64,000 nucleotides of DNA, from NCBI RefSeq assembly GCF_003515075.1, contig NZ_QWLV01000001.1:557182-621181 (forward strand), written 5' to 3'. The notes under the pieces were generated by a model that was not told the origin of the DNA, did no database searches, and saw only the letters and a program-made list of their open reading frames with translations. How positions within the stretch are numbered: position 1 is the stretch's first letter; the number at the start of each line of letters is the position of its first letter. Below are positions 44,101 through 53,493 of the stretch, in pieces. This stretch comes from Sphingomonas gilva. GTDB lineage: Bacteria; Pseudomonadota; Alphaproteobacteria; Sphingomonadales; Sphingomonadaceae. The translations under genes were made by a program, and so were the position numbers.

Positions 44101-44361
44101 GCGGCGCGCACCCGGCTGCGGCCGATCCTGATGACCAGCTTCGCCTTCATCCTGGGCGTGCTGCCGCTGGTGACCGCATCGGGGCCGGGCTTCGAGCTGC
44201 GCCAGGCGCTGGGCACCGCGGTGTTCTTCGGGATGATCGGGGTGACCGCGTTCGGCCTGGTGTTCACGCCGATGTTCTACGTCGCGTCCCGCGCGCTGGG
44301 CGACCGCCTCCGGCGGCGTCGCCCGGACGCGTCCGACGCCCAGCTGCAACCCGCCGAATAA
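41191..44361 (+). CDS. RND multidrug efflux permease (HAE1 family)
   Basis: 1056 residues, the normal length for AcrB/MexF proteins. It starts MRLSHFFIRRPIFAGVVAII. The proton-relay Asp pair is present in the TM4 segment GIVVDDAIVVVENVERNLEHG, and the TM10-11 region NILTQIGLIVLIALAAKNAI carries the conserved Lys. Twelve membrane helices and two large periplasmic loops are evident. Together with adaptor and outer-membrane channel it forms a MexEF-OprN-like tripartite pump. Confidence 0.95.
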   Translation: MRLSHFFIRRPIFAGVVAIIITIIGAFAYAGLPVSQFPNVVPPTVTVSANYPGASAETVADTVAAPIEQQINGVDNMLYQSSQSTGDGRVTITVTFKLGTDLDTAQVLVQNRVALAEPSLPEEVRRQGVVVRKTSPSWLMAVNVLSPDGSLDRGYVSNYALTQLKDRLTRVDGIGDVQVFGARDFAMRVWIDPGRAAMLGLTAGEIVEALRQQNVQVAAGSVGQPPFDTGAAQQLSVETQGRFKTADEFANIIVRTDPSGAITRLRDVARVELGAEDYGVNAYLSGTDSIIMGITQRPGSNALAAAEGVKAQLAEAAKTFPAGLEYKIIWNPTEFISESMSAVQTTLLEAMILVVVVILVFLQSWRAAIIPIVAIPVSLIGTFAMLAALGYSLNTLSMFGLVLAIGIVVDDAIVVVENVERNLEHGLSPREAAHKSMDEVSAALVAIVLVLCAVFVPTTFLTGITGEFYRQFAVTIATATVISLVLSLTLSPALAAMLLRPRASEAPARGWRRWAYIGGEKFNRGFDRLGDWYARVAHRVAAAPKKAFASYAALVVATGALFWATPAGFVPAQDQGYALAAIQLPPGSSIERTDAVLKKAVKKLLEVPGTEAAVMFAGFDGASGTQASNAGAAYVTFKPFEERAGTDRTEANIENDMRAALADMDEAFVFVIPPPVIQGIGNGGGYRMIVQDRNAAGYQALEQAAQGLIGEAHKQPGLANVFTLFNTATPRIYADIDRAKADMLGVPAARVFEALQVYLGSAYVNDFNLLGRTFRVTAQADADFRDDAADIAQLKTRSNGGGMVPIGAVATFEDRTGPYRVTRYNLFPAVEIDGETAPGYSTGQSIATMEKLAEDLPAGFSGEWTDIAFQQKAAGNVAALIFALSVVFVFLVLAAQFESLMLPLAIILIVPMTLLAAMFGVNIRGMDNNILTQIGLIVLIALAAKNAILIVEFAKQAEERGATALQAATEAARTRLRPILMTSFAFILGVLPLVTASGPGFELRQALGTAVFFGMIGVTAFGLVFTPMFYVASRALGDRLRRRRPDASDAQLQPAE

Positions 44362-44374
44362 GGAGGGCCAAACC

Positions 44375-45778
44375 ATGTTCGCCCGCAATCTCCTGACCGC
44401 CGCTTCCGCGCTCGCGCTCGCCGCGTGCGCGGTGGGGCCGGATCATGTCGCGCCCGTCCCTCTCGCGACCGCATCCGGCCCCTTCATCTCCGCCGACGAT
44501 CCGGCGATCGCCACCGCCGCGCCCGTCGAGGGCGAATGGTGGCGGCTGTACGATGATCCGGTGCTCGACCAGCTCGTCACCGATGCGCTGGCCGCCAACA
44601 CCGACATCCGCGAGGCGGTGGCGCGCCTCGCCCGCGCCCGCGCCGCCCTGCGCGAGGTGCGCGGCGACCGGCTGCCCGATGTCGGGCTGAGCGCGGGCGC
44701 CGATTACGGCCGGGCGCCCGCCGGGCAGCGCGCGCCGGGCGCGCCGCGCGAGGACTGGACCTTCGATGCCGGGCTGGACGTCGCTTACGAGGTCGATCTG
44801 TTCGGGCGGGTCAGCCGCGGGATCGAGGCGGCGCGGGGCGACGTCGCCGCCGCCCGGGCCGATGCCGACGCGGTGCGCGTCGCGGTGGCGGCGGAGACCG
44901 CGCGCGCCTATGCCGACGCGGTGTCGGCGGCCGAGCGGCTGGCGGTCGCCGAGCGCATCGTCGCACTGCTCGACCGATCGATCGAGCTGACCCGCAGGCG
45001 GCAGGAGGTCGGCCTCGCCACCCGGCTCGACACCGCGCGCATCGCCGCGCTGCGCAACCAGCGCCAGGCCGAGGTGCCGCTGCTCCAGGCCGAGCGGCAA
45101 TCCGCGCTGTTCCGCCTGGCGACGCTGACCGGGCGTCCGCCGCTCGACCTGCCGCCCGCGACCGCCGCGCGCAAGACGACGCTCAGGCTGGAGCAGCCGA
45201 TCCCCGTCGGCGACGGCGCGGCGCTGCTCGCGAGGCGACCCGACGTGCGCGCCGCCGAGCGCCGGCTTGCCGCCGCCACCGCGCGGATCGGCGTCGCCAC
45301 CGCGGATCTCTACCCGCGCATCACGCTGGGCGGCTCGGTCGGCTCGACCGGATCGGACATCGGCGACGTCTTCGGCGCCAACCCGTTGCGCTGGCTGTTG
45401 GGCGGGCTGATCGAATGGGCGATCAACCGCGAGCCGGCGCGGGCGCGGATCGATGCGGCCGAGGCGGACAGCCAGGCGGCGCTCGCGCGGTTCGACGGGA
45501 CGGTGCTGCGCGCGCTGGAGGAGACCGAGACGGCGCTTTCCAACTATGCCCGCGCGCTCGACCGCCGCACCGCGCTGCAGGCGGCGCGCGACGAGGCCGA
45601 GGTGGCCGCGCGCATCACCCGCGCCCGCCAGCGCGAAGGCCAGATCGCCTCGCTGGAGCTGCTCGACGCCGAGCGCACCTTCGCCGACGCCGAGGCCGAT
45701 CTCGCCGCCGCCGACGCGCGGATCGCGACCGCGCAGGTCGACCTGTTCCGCGCGCTGGGTGGGGGGTGGCAGGGTTAG
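44375..45778 (+). CDS. RND outer membrane channel lipoprotein (NodT/OprM family)
   Basis: 467 residues. Signal peptide with lipobox LALAAC (Cys18), then the family pattern VEGEWWRLYDDPVLDQLVTD, AVARLARARAALREVRGDRL and the two OEP repeats. It closes the RND operon, 13 nt after the permease. A nested palindromic region follows it. Confidence 0.93.
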   Translation: MFARNLLTAASALALAACAVGPDHVAPVPLATASGPFISADDPAIATAAPVEGEWWRLYDDPVLDQLVTDALAANTDIREAVARLARARAALREVRGDRLPDVGLSAGADYGRAPAGQRAPGAPREDWTFDAGLDVAYEVDLFGRVSRGIEAARGDVAAARADADAVRVAVAAETARAYADAVSAAERLAVAERIVALLDRSIELTRRRQEVGLATRLDTARIAALRNQRQAEVPLLQAERQSALFRLATLTGRPPLDLPPATAARKTTLRLEQPIPVGDGAALLARRPDVRAAERRLAAATARIGVATADLYPRITLGGSVGSTGSDIGDVFGANPLRWLLGGLIEWAINREPARARIDAAEADSQAALARFDGTVLRALEETETALSNYARALDRRTALQAARDEAEVAARITRARQREGQIASLELLDAERTFADAEADLAAADARIATAQVDLFRALGGGWQG

Positions 45779-45796
45779 GGGGCGGAGGGGTGGTCT

Positions 45797-45948
45797 GCCC
45801 CTCTCAACTTCGGCTAGGTCGCTACGCTCCCAGCCTGCGTATCTCTCCCCTGAAGGGGAGAGAGGAACCAGGTGTCCCTCCCTCTCTCCCCTTCAGGGGA
45901 GAGAGGGAGGCTTGGGCGCGCAGCGGCCTAGCCGGAATTGAGAGGGGC
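45797..45948. repeat. Nested palindromic repeat region
   Basis: Outer arms 45797-45818 (GCCCCTCTCAACTTCGGCTA...) and 45927-45948 are inverted copies with 2 mismatches in 22. Inside are two CTCTCCCCT hairpins (45843-45862 and 45883-45906), themselves of the same family as the palindrome at 124-147. It lies between the convergent RND channel gene and ABC permease gene and may act as a bidirectional terminator. Confidence 0.75.
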
Positions 45949-45971
45949 TCCCACGGACAAGCTCCGCCCCC

Positions 45972-48479
45972 TCACTCGTACCGCAGCGCGTGGACCGGGT
46001 TGGTGCGGGCGACGCGCCAGGCGTGCGCGGCGATCGTCGCGATGGCGATGGCGAGCGCGAGCAGGCCGGCGGCGACGAACGGCGTCGGTCCCAACGCGAT
46101 CCGCACGTCGAAGCCGTTGAGCCAGTCGCGCATCAGCCACCAGGCGACCGGCCAGGCGATCAGGTTGGCGATCAGCACGGGGCGGCTGAACTGCCAGACG
46201 AGCAGCCGGACGATGTCGCGCGTGCGGGCGCCGAGCACCTTCCTGATGCCGATCTCCTTGGTGCGGCGTTCGGCGGTGAAGGCGGCGAGGCCGAACAGGC
46301 CGAGGCAGCCGATCACCACGGCGAGGATCGCGAACATGCCGAACAGCTGGGCGCGGCGTTCGTCCGCATTGTAGAGGTTGCGGACGATATCGTCGACGAA
46401 GCGCCCGTTGAAGGGAATGTCCGGCACCAGCCGCTGCCACACCCCTTCGACCCGGTCGCGCACCGCGGACGGCGAAACCCCGGCGAAGCGGACCAGCATC
46501 TGGGTGTAGCGATCGGTCTGGTAATAATAGAGGATCGGCTGCAGCGGATCGCGCACGGTGCGATAGCGCACGTCGCCGACCACGCCGACCACGGTCGCGT
46601 TGAGCAGGCCGAGCTCGTCGGGGAGCAGCCCGGCCTGGATCGGCTGGCCGATCGCTGCCTGCGCATCGGCGAAGCCGAGCCGCTTTGCCGCGGATTCGGA
46701 CAGGATCACGTTGATCCCGCGCGCGGCGAGGGCGCGTTCGGCGTCCATGTCGAGCGGGCTGGGCGTGGTCGCATCGTCCATCGGCTGGCTTTCGGAGAAC
46801 AGCCGCCCGGCGATGAGCCTGGTGCCGAGCGCCTCGGTAAGTCCGGGGTCCATGCCGTAGACGCCGAGATCGACGCGATCGACGGCGCCCGGCCGCTTCA
46901 CGCCGGTCATCGAATTGTTGCCGCTGGCGACCGCGATGGTCGACCGGCCGACGGCGGTGACGCCGGGAATCTTGCGGATCTCCTGGAGCAGGGTGGAGGA
47001 CACCGCCTCCGCCTGCGGCGTGGCGATGCCCGCCACCTGCAGCAGCCCTTCGCGCTTGTAGCCGGCATCGGCGGTGCGCGCGTGGATGGTCTGGGCATAG
47101 ACGATCGCGGTGCAGATGATCAGCCCGATCGAGATGGCGAACTGCGCGACGACGAGCAGGTTGCGCAGCCGGCCCGACCCTTGCGCGTCGGCCGCCGACT
47201 TGTTCGCCTTGAGCACATGCGCCGGCTGGAACCGCGACAGGTAGAAGGCGGGATAGAGCCCGCCGGCGAGGCCGACGAGCAGCGCCAGGACGATCACCGG
47301 CAGCAGCAGGCCCTCCGTCCCCAGATAGGCGATCTGCATATCGGCGTCGAGGAAGGCATTGAGCCCGGGCAGCGCCAGCTCCACGAGCGCGAGCCCGACC
47401 AGGGTCGCGAGCGCCGCGACCAGCATCGATTCGCCGACGAACTGGACGATCAGCTGTCGCCGCGTTGCCCCCAGCACCTTGCGCAGCGCCACCTCGCGCG
47501 CGCGCTGCGATGCGCGCGCCGTCGCCAGGTTGGTGAAGTTGACGCAGGCCATGCCGAGGATCAGCAGCGCGATCACGGCGAAGGTCAGCACCGTCCGCTT
47601 GTCGTTGCCGGGGGTGGTGGCCGCCATCTGCGCCTCGCCCAGGTGGATGTCGCGGATGTTGGTCAGCCGCCAATCCTGCACGTCGCCGGCGTTTTCGACC
47701 TTGCCGTCGACGGTCTCGTTGGGGATGTTGCGCTTCTCCCAGGCGGGGAACTGGCGCATCAGATCGGCGGCGTCGACGCCGGGCCTGAGCTTGACGTAGA
47801 CCGCGCCGCCCTGCGTGTTCCACGATGTCAGGAAATTGGGGTTTTCGGCGAAATAGGTCTGCGGATCGAAGCGCGCGACCAGGTTCATCGCCAGATGCGT
47901 GTTCTTGGGCAGATCCTGAAACACGCCGGTGACGCGGTAGTCCGCGGTGTAATCGCCCGACACCAAGGTCAGCGTCCTGCCGATCGGGTTGGCGTCGCCG
48001 AACCGCTTCTTCGCCTCGGTTTCGCTGAGCACCAGCGAATTGGGGTCGTTGAGCGCGGTGCGCGGGTCGCCGCGCACGAACGGCACCTGCAATATCTCGA
48101 ACAGCGGCCCATCGACATACATCGAGTCCTCGGGCGCGGTCGCCTCGCCATTCTGCATGACGACGATCGGCTGGCGGGTGACATAGACCAGCCGCTCGAT
48201 CTGCGGAAAATCCTTCCTGAGCGCGGTGCCCGAGACGAAGCTGGTCAGCTGCAGCTTGTATTCCTCGCCGCCGCGCTCGGTCGGCTGGTAGAAATCCTGC
48301 ACCTGATAGGCGCGGTCGGCGCCGGGCAGCCAGGCGTCATAGCTGAATTCGTAGCGCACGAAGGTGAGGATCAGGAGGCACGCGGCGATGCCGAGCGACA
48401 GCCCGAAGATGTTGATGAACGCGTAGGTCTTGTTCTTCGCCAGAGCGCGAAGGCCGACGGTCAGATAGTTGCGCCACAT
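45972..48479 (-). CDS. ABC permease with MacB_PCD and two FtsX domains (paralogue 3)
   Basis: 835 residues. N-terminal helix and MacB_PCD domain, first FtsX domain (RAREVALRKVLGATRRQLIV), a second PCD-like region, and a second FtsX domain (RRTKEIGIRKVLGARTRDIV). This duplicated ~800-residue layout is found in ABC efflux systems usually paired with a separate ATPase and adaptor. It shares with the next gene a block of 129 identical bases (46137-46265 against 48654-48782). The 9-nt gap to the preceding gene is conserved in both junctions. Confidence 0.9.
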   Translation of the reverse strand: MWRNYLTVGLRALAKNKTYAFINIFGLSLGIAACLLILTFVRYEFSYDAWLPGADRAYQVQDFYQPTERGGEEYKLQLTSFVSGTALRKDFPQIERLVYVTRQPIVVMQNGEATAPEDSMYVDGPLFEILQVPFVRGDPRTALNDPNSLVLSETEAKKRFGDANPIGRTLTLVSGDYTADYRVTGVFQDLPKNTHLAMNLVARFDPQTYFAENPNFLTSWNTQGGAVYVKLRPGVDAADLMRQFPAWEKRNIPNETVDGKVENAGDVQDWRLTNIRDIHLGEAQMAATTPGNDKRTVLTFAVIALLILGMACVNFTNLATARASQRAREVALRKVLGATRRQLIVQFVGESMLVAALATLVGLALVELALPGLNAFLDADMQIAYLGTEGLLLPVIVLALLVGLAGGLYPAFYLSRFQPAHVLKANKSAADAQGSGRLRNLLVVAQFAISIGLIICTAIVYAQTIHARTADAGYKREGLLQVAGIATPQAEAVSSTLLQEIRKIPGVTAVGRSTIAVASGNNSMTGVKRPGAVDRVDLGVYGMDPGLTEALGTRLIAGRLFSESQPMDDATTPSPLDMDAERALAARGINVILSESAAKRLGFADAQAAIGQPIQAGLLPDELGLLNATVVGVVGDVRYRTVRDPLQPILYYYQTDRYTQMLVRFAGVSPSAVRDRVEGVWQRLVPDIPFNGRFVDDIVRNLYNADERRAQLFGMFAILAVVIGCLGLFGLAAFTAERRTKEIGIRKVLGARTRDIVRLLVWQFSRPVLIANLIAWPVAWWLMRDWLNGFDVRIALGPTPFVAAGLLALAIAIATIAAHAWRVARTNPVHALRYE

Positions 48480-48488
48480 GGCTTGGTC

Positions 48489-50999
48489 CTACTCGTAGCG
48501 GAGGGCGTGGACGGGATTGGTGCGGGCGACGCGGAGCGCGTGCGATGCGATCGTCGCGAGCGCGACGATCAGGGCGAGCAGCCCCGCTGCGACGAACGGC
48601 GTCGGCGTCAGCGCGATGCGCGTGTCGAAGCCGTTGAGCCAGTCGCGCATCACCCACCAGGCGACCGGCCAGGCGATCAGGTTGGCGATCAGCACGGGGC
48701 GGCTGAACTGCCAGACGAGCAGCCGGACGATGTCGCGCGTGCGGGCGCCGAGCACCTTCCTGATGCCGATCTCCTTGGTGCGCCGCTCTGCGGTGAAGGC
48801 GGCGAGGCCGAACAGGCCGAGGCAGCCGATGACGACCGTGAGCACGGCGAAGGCGGCGAACAGCTGGCCGCGCGCGATCTCCCGTTCGTACTGGCCGCGG
48901 ACGAGATCGTCGGCGAAATCGGCTTCGAAGGGGACCAGCGGCACCACCTCGTCCCACACCCGCCTGATCCGCTCGCGGACCTCGGACGGGGCGGCGCCGG
49001 CATAGCGCACCGCGATCTGCGCGAAGCCGACCTTCTGCATGACGTAGACGATCGGCTGGATCGGCTCGCGCAGAGAACGGAAGCGCGCGTCCGACACGAC
49101 GCCGACGATCGTGCAGGGGATGAGGCCGACCTCCGGCACGGTCAGTGTGCCGCGCATCTGCTTGCCGATCGCCTCTTGCGGGGAATCGAAGCCCAGCCGC
49201 GCGGCGGCCGTCTCGGTGATCACGACGTTGATGCCGCGCACGGCGAGCGCGCGTTCCGCGGCGAGATCGACGGGATAGGGCGTGGTCGCGTCGTCCTTGC
49301 CCTGCGCGTCGGAGAAGACGCGCCCGGCGAGCAGCTTCATGCCCATCGCCTTGAAGAAACCGGTCTCGACGCCGTAGGTGCCGAGCGCGATCGAGCTCGC
49401 GCTGCCGGGCAGGAAATAGTCCGCCGTCGAATTGCCGTCGGGCGAGATCGCGATCTGGGTGCGCGCCGCCGCCTCGACCCCCGGCAGGCGGCGGATCCGC
49501 TCGACCAGCGCCTGCGATTGGGCGGGCGACACGCCCTTGAAGGTCAGGTTCTTGACCTGGAGCAGCCCGTCGCGCCGGTAGCCGGCGTCGAGCGTGCGGG
49601 CATGGAGCGTCTGCGCGTAGATCACCGAGGTGCACACGATCAGCCCGATCGAGATCGAGAATTGGAGGACGACGAGCGCGTTGCGCAGCCGTCCGGACCC
49701 TTGCGTGTCGGCGGCGGAGCGATTGGCCTTGAGGATCGCGCCCGGCTGGAAGCGCGACAGGTAGAAGGCCGGATAGAGCCCGCCCGCGACGCCGACGAGC
49801 AGCACCAGCACGACCGCCGGCAGCCATATGCCGTCCGCGCCGAAATAGCCGAGCGCGATGTCGGCATCGAGGAAGGCGTTGAAGGCGGGCAGCGTCAGCT
49901 CGACAAGGGTCAGCGCGGCGACCATGGCGATCGCCGCGAGCAGGATCGATTCGCCCATGAACTGCGCGATCAGCTGCCGCCGCGTCGCGCCGAGCACCTT
50001 GCGCAGCGCCACCTCGCGCGCGCGCTGCGAGGCCCGCGCGGTGGCGAGGTTGGTGAAGTTGACGCACGCCATGCCGAGCACCAGCAGCGCGATCACCGCG
50101 AAGGTGACGACCGTGGTGCGGTCGTTGCCCGGCGTCATGCCATATTGCTGCGCCTTGCCGAGATGCACGTCGCGGATGTTGACCAGGCCGAAATCCTGCG
50201 TGTCGCCGGAGTTGGTGACTTCGCCGTTCACCACCTGATCGGGGATGTTGCGCTTTTCCCAGGCGGCGAGTTGGGCGTTGATCGCATCGGCGTCGGCCCC
50301 CTTGCGCAGCTTGACGTAGTTCCAGCCCTGTTGCGAATCCCAACGGGTCATCACCTGCACCCGGTCGGCGAACTGCACCTCCGGATCGAAGCGCGCGACC
50401 ATGCTGGCCGAAAAGCTGCTGTTCTTGGGGATGTCGCGGAACACGCCGGTCACCCGGTAATCGACGTCGCCGGCATTATCGACGATGGTCAGCGTCTTGC
50501 CGATCGGATCGGCATCGCCGAACCGGCGCTTCGCCTCGCTCTCGCTCAGCACCAGCGAATGCGAATCGCCAAGCGCGGTGCGCGGATCGCCGCGGACGAA
50601 CGGCACCTGGAGAATATCGAACAGATTGCCGACGACCATCCGCAGATCATCGATCTGCGACGCCTGCCCGTCCTGGATGATGACCGGCGAGAAGGAGCGC
50701 ACGAAGACGACGTTTTCGACCTGGGGAAAATCCTTCGCCAGCGCCCGCGCGGCGACGATCGCGCTGAGCTGGAGATTCTGCTCCTCCCCGCCCAGATCGT
50801 CGGCCGAATGATAGCTCTGCAGCTGGAACGCCTGGTCGGCGTCCTTCATCCATCCGTCATAGCTGTGCTCGTAGCGGACATAGAGGAGGATGAGCAGGCA
50901 GGCGGCCAACCCGATCGCCAGCCCGACGATGTTGATGAAGGCGTAAGTCCGATTCTTCGCCAGCGCCCTCAATCCCACCGTCAGATAGTTGCGCCACAT
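48489..50999 (-). CDS. ABC permease with MacB_PCD and two FtsX domains (paralogue 2)
   Basis: 836 residues, starting MWRNYLTVGLRALAKNRTYA, nearly the same as paralogue 3. Same domain order, with FtsX signatures RAREVALRKVLGATRRQLIA and RRTKEIGIRKVLGARTRDIV. The periplasmic parts differ much more than the membrane parts, which fits paralogues that recognise different partners while sharing one ATPase. Middle gene of the three. Confidence 0.9.
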   Translation of the reverse strand: MWRNYLTVGLRALAKNRTYAFINIVGLAIGLAACLLILLYVRYEHSYDGWMKDADQAFQLQSYHSADDLGGEEQNLQLSAIVAARALAKDFPQVENVVFVRSFSPVIIQDGQASQIDDLRMVVGNLFDILQVPFVRGDPRTALGDSHSLVLSESEAKRRFGDADPIGKTLTIVDNAGDVDYRVTGVFRDIPKNSSFSASMVARFDPEVQFADRVQVMTRWDSQQGWNYVKLRKGADADAINAQLAAWEKRNIPDQVVNGEVTNSGDTQDFGLVNIRDVHLGKAQQYGMTPGNDRTTVVTFAVIALLVLGMACVNFTNLATARASQRAREVALRKVLGATRRQLIAQFMGESILLAAIAMVAALTLVELTLPAFNAFLDADIALGYFGADGIWLPAVVLVLLVGVAGGLYPAFYLSRFQPGAILKANRSAADTQGSGRLRNALVVLQFSISIGLIVCTSVIYAQTLHARTLDAGYRRDGLLQVKNLTFKGVSPAQSQALVERIRRLPGVEAAARTQIAISPDGNSTADYFLPGSASSIALGTYGVETGFFKAMGMKLLAGRVFSDAQGKDDATTPYPVDLAAERALAVRGINVVITETAAARLGFDSPQEAIGKQMRGTLTVPEVGLIPCTIVGVVSDARFRSLREPIQPIVYVMQKVGFAQIAVRYAGAAPSEVRERIRRVWDEVVPLVPFEADFADDLVRGQYEREIARGQLFAAFAVLTVVIGCLGLFGLAAFTAERRTKEIGIRKVLGARTRDIVRLLVWQFSRPVLIANLIAWPVAWWVMRDWLNGFDTRIALTPTPFVAAGLLALIVALATIASHALRVARTNPVHALRYE

Positions 51000-51008
51000 G
51001 GCCTGGTC

Positions 51009-53471
51009 CTACTCGTAACGGAGCGCGTGGATGGGGTTGGTCCGGGCGACGCGGAGCGCGTGCACGGCGACCGTCGCGATCGCGATGGCGAGCGCCAGTC
51101 CGCCCGCGAGCACGAACGGTCCGGGGCCGAGCCCGATGCGCAGATCGAAGCCGTTCAGCCAATCGCGCATCGCCCACCAGGCGACCGGCCATGCGACAAG
51201 GTTGGCGATCACCACTGGCTTCGAGAAGTGCCAGACGAGCAGGCGGACGATGTCGCGCACGCGCGCGCCGAGCACCTTGCGGATACCGATCTCCTTGGTG
51301 CGCCGCTGGGTGGTGAAGGAGGCGAGGCTGTAGAGGCCGAGACAGGCGATCAGCACGGCGAGGCCGGAGAATGTCGCGAACAGCGCGCCGCGCGCGCGGT
51401 CGGCGGCGTAGAGCTCGGCGACGATGTCGTCGGCGAAGCGCGCCTCGAACGGAATTTCGGGTTCGAACCTGCGCCAAACCCCGTCGAGCGCTTCCATGAT
51501 CTCGCTGGGACGGGCCGCGGCGTAGCGAACGAGCACCTGGCTGGTATGCTCCGGATCATAGGCATAGACGATCGGCTCGATCGCGTCGCGCGCGGTGCCA
51601 AAGCGAGTATCCTCGACCACCCCGACGATCCGCGAGGGGACCATCGCCCACCCGCCGAATGCGATCTCGACAACCTGTCCGACCGCAGCCCGGGGGGTGC
51701 GATGGCCGAGCTTGGCCGCGGCGGCGCGATTGATCACCACGTTGATGCCGCGCGCGACGAGCTCGGCTTCGGACTCGCCGGCGATCCGGTCGGCGGCGTG
51801 CCGGTCGCCGAGCATGCGCCCGGCGAGCAGCTCTATGTCCATCGTCGGCAGGAATTCCGCGTCCGTGCTGTAGAATTCCATCGTGACGTGCCGAGGTGCG
51901 CCGGCGGCGCGCATCAGGCGGGTCGAGGTTTCGGGCGCGGCGAGCCCGAGACCGGTGCGGCCGACCCCGGTGACGCCCGGGATGGCGAGCATCGCGGCGT
52001 GAGCGGCCTGATATTCGGAGCCCTGCGTGAAGCGCCAGGCGTTGTCGATCTGGACCAGCCCGTCGCGCCGATAGCCGGGATCGATCGTCTGGACGTAGCG
52101 CGTCTGCGAATAGATCACCCAGGTGCAGACGATGAGGCCGATCGCGATGGCGAACTGGAGCACCACCAGACCCGCGCGCAGCCGGCCGCTGCCGGGCGTC
52201 TCGGCGGCCGACATGTTGGCGCGCAGCACCGTCGCCGGCCGGAACCGGCTGACGTGGAAGGCCGGATAGAGGCCGCCCAGCAGCGCGGCCAGCGCGAACA
52301 GGATGGCGGCGGGAAGCAGCATGCCACCTTCGCCGATATAGGCCATGGCCAGATCGGCGCCGACCCATGCGCCGATCCAGGGCATCGCGAGCTCGGCCAT
52401 GGCGAGCGCCAGCAGCATCGCGATCGCCGTCATCAACAACGATTCGCCAAGCAGCTGGACGATCAGCTGTCCGCGCGTCGCGCCCAGCACCTTGCGCAAG
52501 GCGATCTCGCGCGCCCGCTGGGTCGAGCGGGCGGTGGAGAGATTGACGAAGTTCATCAGCGCCATGCCGAGCGTCAGCAGCGCGACGACGGCGAAAGTGG
52601 CGAGCGCTCGGCGATCGCCCGCCGGCGTGAGCGCCGCCTCCTGCGCCTGGCCCAGGTGGACGTCGCGAAGCGGCACCAGCCGGAATTCGAACGCGTCGGC
52701 GATCGAAACCAGCTTGCCGTCCAGCATCTCGGGCGGCCACATCCGCTTCTTCCAGGCGGGAAGCCCGGCGTTCACCGCGGCGGCAGCCGCGCCGTCGCGC
52801 AGCCTGACATAATGCTGCTGGTCGTAATTGCCCCAACCCCGCATCTCCGCCGGGATCCCGTCGACATCGCGGCGATACATGATCCCCAGACGCAGGCTGG
52901 TGTTGCCCGGCAGGTCCCGCAGCACTCCGCTGACGCGATAGTCCCGCTTGCCCGGACCCGCGCCGAGGCTCAGCAACTTGCCCAGCACGTCGGCGGTTCC
53001 GAACTGCCGGATCGCCTCGCTCTCGGTCAGCACGACCGAATTCGTGTCGGGGAGCGCGGTCGCCGCCGAGCCTTCGACGAACGGCAGGGCGAAGACCCTG
53101 AAGAAATCCCCGTCGACGGTCGTCGCGTCGAGGAACATGGGTTGACCGTCATGCTCGGTGACGGTCTTTCCAGACGCGACGGACGTCACCGCTTCGATCT
53201 GCGAAAAGCCGCCGGGCAACAGATCGTCCAGCGGAAACGGGCTCGCCTGCGTATGGACATCCGCCTGGCCGGGCGGGTGGATCGTCGTCTGCACCTGGTG
53301 GATACGGTCGCTATCGGGCAGCCATGCGTCGTAGTTCGCCTCGTAGCGGATATAGGTGAGGATCAGCAGGCACCCGGCGAGCCCGAGCGCCAGCCCGCCG
53401 ATCGTGACGGCGGTGTAGAGGCGGTTGCGCGCCATCAGCCGCACCGCCATCACCAGAGTGTTCCGCCACAT
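51009..53471 (-). CDS. ABC permease with MacB_PCD and two FtsX domains (paralogue 1)
   Basis: 820 residues from ATG 53471 (GGGGGGAA upstream); the frame extends further but the family N-terminus MWRNTLVMAVRLMARNRLYT starts here. It has the same two-FtsX layout (RAREIALRKVLGATRGQLIV; RRTKEIGIRKVLGARVRDIV) but is the most diverged of the three. First permease after the ATPase, 22 nt downstream of it. Confidence 0.9.
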   Translation of the reverse strand: MWRNTLVMAVRLMARNRLYTAVTIGGLALGLAGCLLILTYIRYEANYDAWLPDSDRIHQVQTTIHPPGQADVHTQASPFPLDDLLPGGFSQIEAVTSVASGKTVTEHDGQPMFLDATTVDGDFFRVFALPFVEGSAATALPDTNSVVLTESEAIRQFGTADVLGKLLSLGAGPGKRDYRVSGVLRDLPGNTSLRLGIMYRRDVDGIPAEMRGWGNYDQQHYVRLRDGAAAAAVNAGLPAWKKRMWPPEMLDGKLVSIADAFEFRLVPLRDVHLGQAQEAALTPAGDRRALATFAVVALLTLGMALMNFVNLSTARSTQRAREIALRKVLGATRGQLIVQLLGESLLMTAIAMLLALAMAELAMPWIGAWVGADLAMAYIGEGGMLLPAAILFALAALLGGLYPAFHVSRFRPATVLRANMSAAETPGSGRLRAGLVVLQFAIAIGLIVCTWVIYSQTRYVQTIDPGYRRDGLVQIDNAWRFTQGSEYQAAHAAMLAIPGVTGVGRTGLGLAAPETSTRLMRAAGAPRHVTMEFYSTDAEFLPTMDIELLAGRMLGDRHAADRIAGESEAELVARGINVVINRAAAAKLGHRTPRAAVGQVVEIAFGGWAMVPSRIVGVVEDTRFGTARDAIEPIVYAYDPEHTSQVLVRYAAARPSEIMEALDGVWRRFEPEIPFEARFADDIVAELYAADRARGALFATFSGLAVLIACLGLYSLASFTTQRRTKEIGIRKVLGARVRDIVRLLVWHFSKPVVIANLVAWPVAWWAMRDWLNGFDLRIGLGPGPFVLAGGLALAIAIATVAVHALRVARTNPIHALRYE

Positions 53472-53493
53472 CGATCGTTCCCCCCAATGCGCC

